64,000 nt of DNA from Bacteroidota bacterium (GTDB lineage: Bacteria > Bacteroidota > Bacteroidia > UKL13-3), in the NCBI GenBank assembly GCA_027488905.1, contig JAIYAT010000020.1, forward strand, positions 124,001-188,000. Direction: 5' to 3'. Below are positions 8,646 to 17,442 of this stretch, piece by piece (the stretch's first letter is position 1; each line of letters begins with the position of its first letter). The notes below the pieces were generated by a model. It did no database searches. It saw only the letters and a list, made by a program, of their open reading frames with translations, and had not been told where the DNA came from. Made by a program: the position numbers and the translations under genes.

Positions 8646-10829
8646 ATGAAAAATCTATTTATTGCTATACTATTGTTAGGAAGCCTCAAACTTTTTGCAC
8701 AACCAACCATGAGTGCAATGACAAAATTTGAACTAAACAGGGCCATCTCACTTTGCGAAGAGCAACTTGTTACTGAAACATTATTGCAAGAAAAACTCAG
8801 TCATTTACCTATTTACAAGGTAGACGGCAGGTTTTGTTTGTCTGGCATCATTCGGTTTGAACCTAACTTTGACTATCGAAAATATTCTGAGCATTTTTAC
8901 TTTGGAAAACCCATTGGAAATATCATAACTGTGAAGATTCCTTTGCAACATCTTTCAAAAGTTAATCAGCTTTCTGGTATATATTTCGAAATTGCTCAGC
9001 GCATTCAAGCAGACAATCAAAAAATGGTGGCAGATACGCGTGCCGACAGTGTATGGAAAGGATTGAATTTACCAAAATCGTATACAGGTAAAAATGTTTT
9101 AATAGGCATTACCGATTGGGGTTTTGATTATACCCATCCTATGTTTATGGATACTAGTCTAAGTAAAACAAGAATTCGTGCTGCTTGGGACCATTTTAAG
9201 TTAAGTGGAAAGAAACCGCAAGGATTTGATTATGGAGCTAGTTATGATACTCCTTTAGAATTAGCAGCAGCACAATCAGATACTGCGGGCACTTATTATG
9301 GCTATGCTACGCATGGCAGTCATGTTGCTGGAATTGCAGGTGGAAGCGGTGCTGGACTTAATTACAGAGGAGTTGCTTTTGAAGCTGAGTACCTTTTTAA
9401 TTCCATACAATTAGATGTTGGTGCAGCCATTGATGCCTTTACTTGGATGAAACAAATTGCGGATAAGGATAAAAAAAGATTAGTCATCAACATGAGTTGG
9501 GGCTTGTATTATATTGGAACTATGGATGGCAAATCATTGCTGAGCCAAGCCATTGATGAAATGAGCAAACAAGGAGTTGTTTTTGTTACCTCTGGTGGCA
9601 ACAATGGCAATGTAAATTTGCATATAAAATATACACATCCAGGCGATAGCTTGCGTTCCAAAATTAACTTTTACAGCTATTCAGCTCATCCAAAAATGTG
9701 GGGGCAAAGCATCAGTATGTGGGGAGAAGTTGGCAAATCTTTTGGGACAGGATTTGAGGTTTATAATGCATCAAATGTAAAAATTGGAAGTTCAAAAGTT
9801 TATGAAACCAATAAAAACACTGGTTATATCGATTCAGTACTTGTGATTGGTTCAGACAGTATTTTTTATAATTTTACAATAGAAACTGCCCATCCTTTAA
9901 ATGGCCGACCGCATATACGTATGCGCATTAAAAACACCAATACCAATTTATCCATCGTAATGGTTTCAGGCGCTGCTGGTGGCGGAACTGTGCATTACTG
10001 GAATGTTGTAGAATTAAGCAACGGTGTTGGAAACTGGGGCCTTGCATTTACACCATTTGGTTCCCCCTCTTGGCCATCTGATGCTAACTATAGCATTGGT
10101 GAACCTGCTAGCACAAGCAGCGCTATTTCAGTTGCCGCTCATGTTTCTGAAACGGTGCTTAGCAATGGAAGCCTCAGTCCTGGAAATAGAGCTTCCTTTT
10201 CGTCTAAAGGTCCAACCTATGATGAAAGATTGAAGCCAGATATTTCAGCACCAGGTTCAAATGTTATTTCATCTATAAATTCATTTACCACAGAAAGTTT
10301 TACTTCTGTGGCTAATACATCCTTTAAGGGTAGGACTTATCATTTTGCATCATTTTCTGGCACCTCAATGGCATCGCCAGCAGCAGCGGGTGTTGTGGCA
10401 CTTATGTTAGAAGCCAATCCAAGTTTATCTCCCAAACAAATTATGGAAATTTTAAAAGCAACTGCAAGGCAAGATAATCGCACTGGTGTGATAGGTCCAA
10501 CTGGAAGTCCGCTTTGGGGTTTTGGAAAGGTTACCGCAACTAGGGCTATTGCTTTGGCAGTAAATTCAGTTTCATTAAATGAGCATTATTCCTTCAACAA
10601 CATTTTGGTTTATCCTAATCCAGTTAAGGATAAATGTTATTTGAGCTTAGAAAATGGTCAATTGGCAGGGGCAAACATAACGGTTATGAATACTTTGGGT
10701 CAAACCGTTTACACAAATATATTTGTAACAAATGAAGCGCTTGATTTAAGCAGTTTAAAAACTGGAATTTACTTTATAGCGGTTACAAGCAATGGAAAGA
10801 TGTATACTGGAAAATTTCTAAAGGAATAG
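8646..10829 (+). CDS. Secreted S8 subtilisin-like protease with T9SS sorting domain
   Basis: Secreted serine protease, 727 residues, with a signal peptide (MKNLFIAILLLGSLKLFA). The catalytic triad is visible: Asp in GITDWGFDYTHP (about residue 158), His in THGSHVAGIAGG (about 224) and Ser in FSGTSMASPAAAGVVALML (about 575). A beta-rich insert lies between His and Ser. The last 75 residues (VYPNPVKD ... NTLGQTVY ... LKTGIYFIAVTSNGKMYTGKFLKE) form a type A C-terminal sorting domain for type IX secretion, so the enzyme should be exported across the outer membrane. It sits between two minus-strand genes (AAA ATPase and VWA protein) that normally form a pair. It carries one copy of the iterated word at 8854. 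Confidence 0.95.
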   Translation: MKNLFIAILLLGSLKLFAQPTMSAMTKFELNRAISLCEEQLVTETLLQEKLSHLPIYKVDGRFCLSGIIRFEPNFDYRKYSEHFYFGKPIGNIITVKIPLQHLSKVNQLSGIYFEIAQRIQADNQKMVADTRADSVWKGLNLPKSYTGKNVLIGITDWGFDYTHPMFMDTSLSKTRIRAAWDHFKLSGKKPQGFDYGASYDTPLELAAAQSDTAGTYYGYATHGSHVAGIAGGSGAGLNYRGVAFEAEYLFNSIQLDVGAAIDAFTWMKQIADKDKKRLVINMSWGLYYIGTMDGKSLLSQAIDEMSKQGVVFVTSGGNNGNVNLHIKYTHPGDSLRSKINFYSYSAHPKMWGQSISMWGEVGKSFGTGFEVYNASNVKIGSSKVYETNKNTGYIDSVLVIGSDSIFYNFTIETAHPLNGRPHIRMRIKNTNTNLSIVMVSGAAGGGTVHYWNVVELSNGVGNWGLAFTPFGSPSWPSDANYSIGEPASTSSAISVAAHVSETVLSNGSLSPGNRASFSSKGPTYDERLKPDISAPGSNVISSINSFTTESFTSVANTSFKGRTYHFASFSGTSMASPAAAGVVALMLEANPSLSPKQIMEILKATARQDNRTGVIGPTGSPLWGFGKVTATRAIALAVNSVSLNEHYSFNNILVYPNPVKDKCYLSLENGQLAGANITVMNTLGQTVYTNIFVTNEALDLSSLKTGIYFIAVTSNGKMYTGKFLKE
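8854..8863 (+). repeat. Iterated word copy 2 (in S8 protease gene)
   Basis: Context TTCGGTTTGAACCTAA; read in frame as Arg-Phe-Glu-Pro in the propeptide region of the protease. Confidence 0.85.
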
Positions 10830-10917
10830 CCAAACAATTTCATTCAAAACCAACCTAAAACCTAACCATGAAAACATTAAAATCTAACAAATAGGGACAA
10901 ATTCCTATCAACATTTA

Positions 10918-12015
10918 TTACCGCACATTTTTACGCCTATTTTTTTCAAAATCTTCAAAAATAAATTCACCTAAACCTTTGAGTGAACTGTAATAGGCTT
11001 TACCATTATTGATGCGAGTAAACTCTTGCACGAACTGTTGAAGATATGGGTCGCTCGCAATCATAAACGTAGTGATGGGAATATTAAGGCGGCGCGCTTG
11101 CGCCGCCATCGTCAAGGTTTTATTGATTACTTTTCTATCTAATCCAAAGCTGTTTTGGTAGTAGCCATTGCCTTCTTTTAAACAAGTTGGCTTTCCATCT
11201 GTAATCATAAAGATTTGCTTGTTAGCATTTTTTCTTTTACGCAACATCTCTAAGGCCAATTCCAGACCCGCATAGGTGTTTGTATGGTAAGGACCAACCT
11301 GCAAATAAGGCAAATCTTTCACCTCAATTGGCCAAGCATCATTACCAAAAACCAATATATCTAAAGTATCCTTTGGGTAGCGTGTTTTGATAAGTTCGGC
11401 CAAAGCCATTGCCACCTTTTTTGCAGGTGTAATGCGGTCTTCGCCATACAATATCATGCTGTGGCTAATGTCAATCATTAAAACTGTAGAGGTTTGCGCT
11501 TTAAAATCCTTCTCCTGAATTTCTAGGTCTTCTTCCGTTAATCTGAAGTTTTCTATTCCGTGGTTCACTTGGGCATTGTGCAAACTAGCTGTGATGTTTA
11601 TTTGGTCTATTGAATCACCAAATGAAAATTTACGAGAATCACTATTGCTTTCATCTCCTTGCCCAGTTTTATTGCTGCGATGATTGCCTTTGTTGCCTTT
11701 TTTTATCTTCCCAAATACTTCCTCTAAACTTTGTTTACGAATGGTTTGATTGGTTTTTGAAGTAGGTTCTAGGCTCCCATCAGCAGGATTTTCCTTCATG
11801 TAACCCTTATCTTTTAGGTCTTGAATAAAATTACCCATTCCATATGCATCATTGGTAAGTTTATGCTGATTGTCTAGTTGATTCATCCAATCCAATGCCT
11901 CTGCTACATCGCCATTGGTGTACTGCATTAATTGAAGAAACAAATCTAACAATCGCTGAAAATCGTCTCCGCTATCTGGGCGAGGAATAAATTTTGAAAA
12001 AAGGTGACCGCGCAT
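10918..12015 (-). CDS. VWA-domain protein, likely partner of the MoxR-like ATPase
   Basis: About 365 residues starting at the ATG at 12015 (MRGHLFSKF); an upstream TTG in frame is less likely. The N-terminal half is helical and polar, with a low-complexity linker (KGNKGNHRSNKTGQGDESN). The C-terminal half is a von Willebrand A domain with a complete MIDAS: DISHS near residue 188, the Thr in HTNTYAGLELALEMLRKRK, and ITDGKPTC. This is the arrangement of BchD/CoxE-type partners that are driven by MoxR-like ATPases. The ATPase gene is on the same strand 2.4 kb downstream, beyond an opposing protease gene. The target complex is unknown. Confidence 0.85.
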   Translation of the reverse strand: MRGHLFSKFIPRPDSGDDFQRLLDLFLQLMQYTNGDVAEALDWMNQLDNQHKLTNDAYGMGNFIQDLKDKGYMKENPADGSLEPTSKTNQTIRKQSLEEVFGKIKKGNKGNHRSNKTGQGDESNSDSRKFSFGDSIDQINITASLHNAQVNHGIENFRLTEEDLEIQEKDFKAQTSTVLMIDISHSMILYGEDRITPAKKVAMALAELIKTRYPKDTLDILVFGNDAWPIEVKDLPYLQVGPYHTNTYAGLELALEMLRKRKNANKQIFMITDGKPTCLKEGNGYYQNSFGLDRKVINKTLTMAAQARRLNIPITTFMIASDPYLQQFVQEFTRINNGKAYYSSLKGLGEFIFEDFEKNRRKNVR

Positions 12016-12100
12016 ATTGGCAATATTCAATTATTTTTGTGCCTTACAAATAGTATTAATAACATTTTTAATGAATTTGTTTTAAACCCAATAATGGTAG

Positions 12101-12766
12101 ATGTTAGAAATTTATAGCAATACAGATGGTTCCAAAACCTTGTTGAACCAAAATTTAAATGAAACCTACCACTCTAGGCATGGCGCCATCGCAGAAAGTA
12201 TGCATGTTTTTATCGAGAATGGATTAAGGCATGAATTAATATCTAAGAAAAAAGAAATAAACATCTTCGAAATGGGCTTTGGAACAGGCCTCAATGCCTT
12301 GTTAAGTTTGCATCATCAAAAGCTAAACCAACACATACATTATCATGCTGTTGAAACTTTTCCATTGGATTATGAACTGGTGCAACAACTTAACTACACA
12401 ATAGATTTACCCACGGAAATTTCAGATTACTATGAACAAATGCACCAATTGGCATGGGAACAAAAACATGCGGTAACTGAAAACTTTAGCCTACTTAAAC
12501 AAAATGCCGATTTAGGTACACTCACACTAGTTGGCAATTCAGTTGATTTGGTCTATTTTGACGCATTTGCACCCGATATACAACCGGAATTATGGTGTGC
12601 TGCTATTTTTGAAATGTTGTATGCAGCCATGGGAAATGAGAGTGTATTAGTTACTTACTCTTCTAAAGGAGAGGTGAGAAGGAATTTAATACAAGCAGGT
12701 TTTGAAGTTGAGAAATTAGCCGGTCCTCCCTTTAAAAGACATATGCTAAGAGCGCTTAAAAAATAA
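12101..12766 (+). CDS. mnmD: tRNA (mnm5s2U34) methyltransferase MnmD
   Basis: Cytoplasmic SAM-dependent methyltransferase of the MnmC2/DUF752 family, 221 residues. It methylates nm5s2U to mnm5s2U at the wobble position of tRNAs. The SAM site is FEMGFGTGLNALLSL (residues 57-71); the family motifs DLVYFDAFAPDIQPELW (about 148) and TYSSKGEVRRNLIQAGFEVEKLAGPPFKRHMLRA near the C-terminus are clear. In E. coli this activity is the N-terminal half of bifunctional MnmC; here it stands alone. The next gene, only 2 bases later, encodes a DAO-type FAD oxidoreductase resembling the other half, so the two probably act together. Confidence 0.92.
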   Translation: MLEIYSNTDGSKTLLNQNLNETYHSRHGAIAESMHVFIENGLRHELISKKKEINIFEMGFGTGLNALLSLHHQKLNQHIHYHAVETFPLDYELVQQLNYTIDLPTEISDYYEQMHQLAWEQKHAVTENFSLLKQNADLGTLTLVGNSVDLVYFDAFAPDIQPELWCAAIFEMLYAAMGNESVLVTYSSKGEVRRNLIQAGFEVEKLAGPPFKRHMLRALKK

Positions 12767-12768
12767 AT

Positions 12769-13815
12769 ATGCAGAAAGATTATTTAATTGTTGGAGGCGG
12801 ATTGGCTGGTTTATTTTTTGCGCATTATTTAGAAGAGGCAGGCAAAACCTTTATTATAATAGATGCTGCTAAAGAAAACACTGCAAGTAAAATTGCTGCT
12901 GGCATGTTTGGACCATTGGGTGGGCAGTTAAGTAAACTGGCTTGGAAAGCACCAGAAATGATTGAAACCCTCGTAGATACTGCAAAAGCTTTAGAGCAAA
13001 AGTTAGGTTCAAAATTCCTACATCTAATGCCTGTTGAAGTAGCATTTGGCAGTGTAAAAGATGCCAATGATTATGCGTGCAGAAATAAAAATGAAACTTT
13101 AAACGAACACCTTTCTGAAACTAGAAATGGCTCTGAAAATATTATTGCACCCTATGGCAGTTTTGAGATGCTTAAAGGAGGTTGGCTCAATACAAAATTA
13201 TTTATTAAAACTTACACCGAATATCTAACAAACAGACACTGCTTCGAAAACAATACCTTTGATTATTCACTTTTGGTTCAAACCGAAAAAGGCTGGAATT
13301 ACCAAAACCAATTATATTCAACAGTAGTATTTGCTGAAGGTATTGGGGCCTTAGAAAATCCCTACTTGAAAAATGTTTTGCCTTTTAAGCTTTGCAAAGG
13401 ACAAGTGCTTACCATCCATTGTGAAGGTTTAGCTGAGGATAGAATTGTAAAAAAAGGAATTTACTTGGTTCCACTTGGCGAAAATCAGTTTAAAGCTGGC
13501 GCAACCTATGAATGGGACGAAGTAAATGAAATCCCTAATGAACTTGGGAAACAAGAAATGTTAGAAAAAATTAAAGCTTTAATTCATTTGCCTTTTTACG
13601 TTTTGACCCAAGAAGCCGGCATTAGACCTACCACAAAAGATAGAAATCCAGTAATTGGAAAAATAACAGGATTTGAGGGCATGTATGCTCTCAATGGCTT
13701 AGGAACAAAGGGTGTGGTGCGCGGACCTTGGCTGGCGAAAACCCTTTTTAACCACATCGAAAATAATTTAACTATCCCAAGAGAAGTGAGTATTGACAGA
13801 ATAAAAAGGAACTAG
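12769..13815 (+). CDS. DAO-family FAD-dependent oxidoreductase (MnmC1-like)
   Basis: An FAD enzyme of 348 residues. The N-terminal dinucleotide fold DYLIVGGGLAGLFFAHYLEEAGKTFIIIDA is unmistakable, followed by KIAAGMFGPLGGQLSK, and a second FAD/substrate region GIRPTTKDRNPVIG and GMYALNGLGTKGVVRGPWLAK near the C-terminus. It starts 2 bases after mnmD. In MnmC-containing bacteria a DAO domain removes the carboxymethyl group from cmnm5s2U, making the substrate of MnmD; the neighbourhood supports that role, though sequence alone would also allow a generic amino-acid oxidase. Carries an iterated-word copy at 13275. Confidence 0.8.
   Translation: MQKDYLIVGGGLAGLFFAHYLEEAGKTFIIIDAAKENTASKIAAGMFGPLGGQLSKLAWKAPEMIETLVDTAKALEQKLGSKFLHLMPVEVAFGSVKDANDYACRNKNETLNEHLSETRNGSENIIAPYGSFEMLKGGWLNTKLFIKTYTEYLTNRHCFENNTFDYSLLVQTEKGWNYQNQLYSTVVFAEGIGALENPYLKNVLPFKLCKGQVLTIHCEGLAEDRIVKKGIYLVPLGENQFKAGATYEWDEVNEIPNELGKQEMLEKIKALIHLPFYVLTQEAGIRPTTKDRNPVIGKITGFEGMYALNGLGTKGVVRGPWLAKTLFNHIENNLTIPREVSIDRIKRN
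13275..13284 (-). repeat. Iterated word copy 3 (in FAD oxidoreductase gene)
   Basis: Minus-strand orientation, full consensus TTCGGTTTGAACCAAA; the coding strand reads Val-Gln-Thr-Glu. Confidence 0.85.
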
Positions 13816-13884
13816 ACTGTAACAGATTTGTACTATTTTTCTAAAAAGTATCAATAATTCGAAACTAGTTTTTAAATTGCACAA

Positions 13885-14892
13885 GTGGAATGGCGCATCA
13901 AACAACTACGCCTGGAATTAAAATATATCTGGAAGATATCTAGAAATGCCAGCGAATTTAAAGAGAACTTTATCATAGAGTTCGAGCACAATGGAATTGT
14001 TGGCATGGGAGAAGTAGCTCCAAATGTTAGATACAATGAAAATCCTGCTATTATTAATAATGCTTTTGAAACTTTTAAGGCATCCATTTATAAGCCAATA
14101 GAAGAAATAAAGGATTTGATGCAGTTTTTGGACTTACATCAATTACCAAATGCTTTGCGTTTTGGCATCGAATCGGCCTTTATTCACTGGTATTGCAAAG
14201 CAAATGAAATAAGCATTCATGAGTTTCTTGGTGTTGAAAAACCAGGCCAAGTAGCAACTTGCTATACTTTGCCAATAATGGAGGCAGAAGATGTCGTAAA
14301 ATTTTATGAGGCTTATGACTTAGGAAGATTTCAGCACATCAAAGTAAAGATAATAGATGAACGCGCCATTGAGGTTTTGGATGTTTTGAGTAAGCTAACC
14401 ACCAAACCTATGATGATAGATGCCAATGAAGCCTGGAAAGATGTTGAAGCTCTTATTCAGTTTTTGCCAAAACTTCAGAAGCATCCTATTTTATTTGTGG
14501 AACAACCTATGCCTGCTCACTTAAAGGAAGAATATATCTATTTAAAAAAGCATTCTCCTATCCCGCTAATGGCAGACGAAAGTGTGTTAGATCAACCCGA
14601 TATGAGCGCTTTAGAAAAACAATTTCACGGAATAAACATGAAGTTGATGAAAGCAGGCGGCTATTTAAATGGATTAAGAATTTTGCATGAAGCACGTCGC
14701 AGAAAAATGAAAACCATGGTGGGATGCATGGTAGAAACTACTTTAGGCATTCACAGTGCATGGAATTTGTGCGCGGGCGCTGATTATGCAGATTTAGATG
14801 GTTGTTTAATTTTAGCCAATGAACCTTTTGATATGCTAATAGAAAAAAACGGATACATTAGTGAATCCGCTCAAGCATCGGCAGCTCATTAA
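13885..14892 (+). CDS. Dipeptide epimerase (enolase superfamily)
   Basis: A muconate-lactonizing subgroup enzyme of the enolase superfamily, 335 residues, probably an L-Ala-D/L-Glu-type epimerase used in recycling cell-wall peptides. The start is a GTG; no in-frame ATG precedes residue 41, which would cut the capping domain. Visible features are the KVKI catalytic lysine region (about 153-157), DANEAW (second-shell metal Asp, about 180), VEQPMP (Glu, about 208), MADES (Asp/Glu, about 232), NMKLMKAGG (second catalytic Lys, about 254) and the C-terminal DLDG like that of dipeptide epimerases. Its last 35 bases overlap the convergent NAD(P)HX repair gene. Substrate specificity is inferred. Confidence 0.82.
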   Translation: MEWRIKQLRLELKYIWKISRNASEFKENFIIEFEHNGIVGMGEVAPNVRYNENPAIINNAFETFKASIYKPIEEIKDLMQFLDLHQLPNALRFGIESAFIHWYCKANEISIHEFLGVEKPGQVATCYTLPIMEAEDVVKFYEAYDLGRFQHIKVKIIDERAIEVLDVLSKLTTKPMMIDANEAWKDVEALIQFLPKLQKHPILFVEQPMPAHLKEEYIYLKKHSPIPLMADESVLDQPDMSALEKQFHGINMKLMKAGGYLNGLRILHEARRRKMKTMVGCMVETTLGIHSAWNLCAGADYADLDGCLILANEPFDMLIEKNGYISESAQASAAH

Positions 14893-16333
14893 TTAGATTA
14901 CTGGCTAAAATTTGTTTAAATCCTTTTTGAGCCAACTGCTGCGCTGCTTGTGAATGAAAATAAACACCTTTTCTTGCTGCCAAAATGGGTGTTTCTCCAT
15001 TTGCTAACAAAGAAGTTATAATACCCGTTAGCACATCTCCACTGCCTGCTGTAGCCAATAATGGATGGCCGTTTGTATTGAACCAACAATTTCCTACGGT
15101 ATCTGTGATGCTGGTATATGCCCCTTTTAATACTATAATCACTTCTAATTTTTTACTGAAATCTCTTTGCTTCTGCAATCGTTCTGTGGAGTTTTCAGAT
15201 TTCCCAAAAAGCCTGTCAAACTCTTTTGCATGAGGTGTTAGAATGCAAGATTTAGGCAGAGTAAAGTTTGGTTCAAGCCTAAAAACATTAGCTAATAGAT
15301 TCAAGGCATCTGCATCAATTACCAAAGGTTTTTCGCAACGTTTTAAAAAATCTATCAAGGCATTTTGTGTTTCTGGTACCCTACCTAAACCTGGTCCAAT
15401 ACCTATGGCCTTGCAGTTTTCAGGAATAGGAATATAACTGATATAATTTTCTTCAGGGTCGGTTTGAACCAAAGCCTCTGGAAAGGCAGTTTGAACAATT
15501 GAATTGGCGTGATTTGGCACATACACACTAACCATACCGCAAAATGCACTAATGGCAGCCTTGCTTGAAAGAATAATTGCACCAATCATTCCATAAGAAC
15601 CGCCCACCAATAAGGCATGTCCCTTTTGCCATTTCATGTTAAATTGGCTTTCGATTGGAAAGTTATTAGGTGAAAAACTATTGAAAAAACTATTTCCAAT
15701 CGCTAAGGTTCTTAAATATGCTGGATGCAAACCAATGGGCAACACCTTTATTTTACCAGCATTTGCTCCAGTTTCTTGAAAAAGCAAACTCGTTTTCAAC
15801 ACTTGAAACGTAAAAGTATAATGCACCAGCAAATATGGGGTAGGCAAATCTACCGCCACTTTAAATGCAACCTGTTGATTAAGATATTGCACCACCTCAA
15901 AAGGTAACCCTTGCAATGGCTTGTCTATTCCCAAGCCAATCATTGCATCAATGATAATATCTGAAGCTGCTAAACTTTCTAAATCGTTTGCTGCTTTTAG
16001 GTAATTAATAGAAATATTAAGTTGTTTGACCCTACCAAGATTTATTTCGAAAGATTCGGTACCCTTTGGTTTGATTGCTAATAGTATAACGCGAACCTCA
16101 TAACCCTTTTCAAATAACAAGCGCGCAATGGCAAGTCCATCTCCCCCATTGTTGCCTTGGCCGCAATAAATAGAAATGATAGGACTCAAAAAATCTTGCT
16201 GTTGAATGAGGGCCACAAAGGCTTCGACAAAAGTTAGCGAAGCCCTTTCCATTAAATCTATATCAGCAATTGGCTCTTGAGAAATGGTATATTTATCCCA
16301 AGCTAAAATTTGGGCATTGTTAAGTACTTGCAT
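14858..16333 (-). CDS. nnr: Bifunctional NAD(P)HX epimerase/dehydratase
   Basis: Repairs hydrated NADH and NADPH. The ATG at 16333 (MQVLNNAQILAWDKYTI) is preferred to an upstream in-frame TTG. The N-terminal half is the NAD(P)HX epimerase (YjeF_N) domain with YCGQGNNGGDGLAIARLL at about residues 58-75 and DIIIDAMIGLGIDKPL. The C-terminal half is the ADP-dependent dehydratase (carbohydrate-kinase fold) with GHALLVGGSYGMIGA, GIGPGLG, PLVIDADALNLL, ILTPHAKEFDRL, IVLKGAYT and the GHPLLATAGSGDVLTGIITSLLA anion-hole motif. At 491 residues it has normal length. It overlaps the epimerase gene tail to tail. Carries an iterated-word copy at 15461. Confidence 0.93.
   Translation of the reverse strand: MQVLNNAQILAWDKYTISQEPIADIDLMERASLTFVEAFVALIQQQDFLSPIISIYCGQGNNGGDGLAIARLLFEKGYEVRVILLAIKPKGTESFEINLGRVKQLNISINYLKAANDLESLAASDIIIDAMIGLGIDKPLQGLPFEVVQYLNQQVAFKVAVDLPTPYLLVHYTFTFQVLKTSLLFQETGANAGKIKVLPIGLHPAYLRTLAIGNSFFNSFSPNNFPIESQFNMKWQKGHALLVGGSYGMIGAIILSSKAAISAFCGMVSVYVPNHANSIVQTAFPEALVQTDPEENYISYIPIPENCKAIGIGPGLGRVPETQNALIDFLKRCEKPLVIDADALNLLANVFRLEPNFTLPKSCILTPHAKEFDRLFGKSENSTERLQKQRDFSKKLEVIIVLKGAYTSITDTVGNCWFNTNGHPLLATAGSGDVLTGIITSLLANGETPILAARKGVYFHSQAAQQLAQKGFKQILASNLINELPMLERIH
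15461..15470 (+). repeat. Iterated word copy 4 (in nnr)
   Basis: Context GTCGGTTTGAACCAAA; the minus-strand gene reads Val-Gln-Thr-Asp across it. Confidence 0.85.
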
Positions 16334-16428
16334 CAAAACCAAAGGTAGGGAGAAAATAGAATGACATTTGTATAATACTTAACACAATAAGCCAATTTCC
16401 TTTCCTGTTAATTCATTATCATTGTATC

Positions 16429-17442
16429 ATGAAGTATCACTTATTTGGAAACACAGGATTACGTGTTTCAGAACTATGTTTGGGCACCATGGGATTTGGC
16501 ACAGAAAATGGCTGGGGCGCTACTGAAGAAAACTCAAAAGCAGTTTTTGAAACCTTTGCCAACGCTGGAGGTAACTTCATAGACACTGCCAATATTTACA
16601 CATCAGGCACTTCCGAAAAATTTGTTGGAAAATTTGTTGGTTCAGACCGAGACCACTTTGTAGTGGCCACCAAATATGGGTTGAAAGACCGCAATGGCGA
16701 CCCAAATTTTAGCGGCAACCACCGCAAAAACATGATGCGCTCTGTGCATGAAAGTTTAAAACGCCTTCAAACAGATTACATAGATTTACTTTGGCTTCAT
16801 ATCTGGGACTTTACTACTTCTCCAGATGAAATATTAATGGGTTTAAACGACCTTATTCACCGTGGTATGGTTAATTATATTGGCATAAGTGATACGCCTG
16901 CTTGGCGCGTAGCGCAAGCCAATACCATTGCAGAACTGCGCGGTTGGCATAAGTTTGCCGGACTTCAAGTGGAATACAGCCTTATCAACAGAACTGCAGA
17001 AAGAGACCTTTTACCCATGGCAAAAGCCCTTAATTTGTCGGTTACTCCTTGGGCACCTTTGGCTGGTGGCGCCTTAACTGGCAAGTATTTACGCGGCGAA
17101 AAAGGAAGGCTTCCAGATGCTTCAAAAAGGCTCAATGAAAGAAATACGCTCATTGCGCAAACGGTTGTAGATACTGCCAATGAAATGGGTTGCGCACCTT
17201 CTCAAGTTGCTATTCAATGGACCAGACAACGCAATCAACAAGTAATTCCAATTATTGGTGCTACAAAAGCCACACAAATAGAAGAAGCCTTGGCTGGTGT
17301 TGAAGTTATTATTCCTGAAAAATGGATTCAAAAACTCAACGACGTATCTGCCATCGAATTAGGCTTCCCGCATGATTTTTTCTTAGAACCAGCAGTAATT
17401 GATGTAAGCTACGGACAAACCAGAGATAAACTTATTTTTTAG
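16429..17442 (+). CDS. Aldo/keto reductase
   Basis: Cytoplasmic NADPH-dependent TIM-barrel oxidoreductase, 337 residues. The active-site tetrad is visible: Asp and Tyr in GNFIDTANIY (residues 47-56), Lys in VVATKYG (about 78-84) and His in IDLLWLHIWD (about 120). Cofactor motifs WAPLAGGALTGKYLRGE and VIPIIGATKATQIEEAL are near residues 206 and 265. The sequence resembles the YajO/Gfo-type subgroup acting on small aldehydes and sugars; the substrate is not predictable. Its last 11 bases overlap the convergent M1 peptidase gene. Confidence 0.9.
   Translation: MKYHLFGNTGLRVSELCLGTMGFGTENGWGATEENSKAVFETFANAGGNFIDTANIYTSGTSEKFVGKFVGSDRDHFVVATKYGLKDRNGDPNFSGNHRKNMMRSVHESLKRLQTDYIDLLWLHIWDFTTSPDEILMGLNDLIHRGMVNYIGISDTPAWRVAQANTIAELRGWHKFAGLQVEYSLINRTAERDLLPMAKALNLSVTPWAPLAGGALTGKYLRGEKGRLPDASKRLNERNTLIAQTVVDTANEMGCAPSQVAIQWTRQRNQQVIPIIGATKATQIEEALAGVEVIIPEKWIQKLNDVSAIELGFPHDFFLEPAVIDVSYGQTRDKLIF

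Noticed and set aside
10697-10706. GGGTCAAACC, a near copy of the iterated word, in the S8 protease sorting domain
   Set aside because: It encodes the Leu-Gly-Gln-Thr motif conserved in T9SS sorting domains, so protein conservation explains it; the same applies to 44586-44595.
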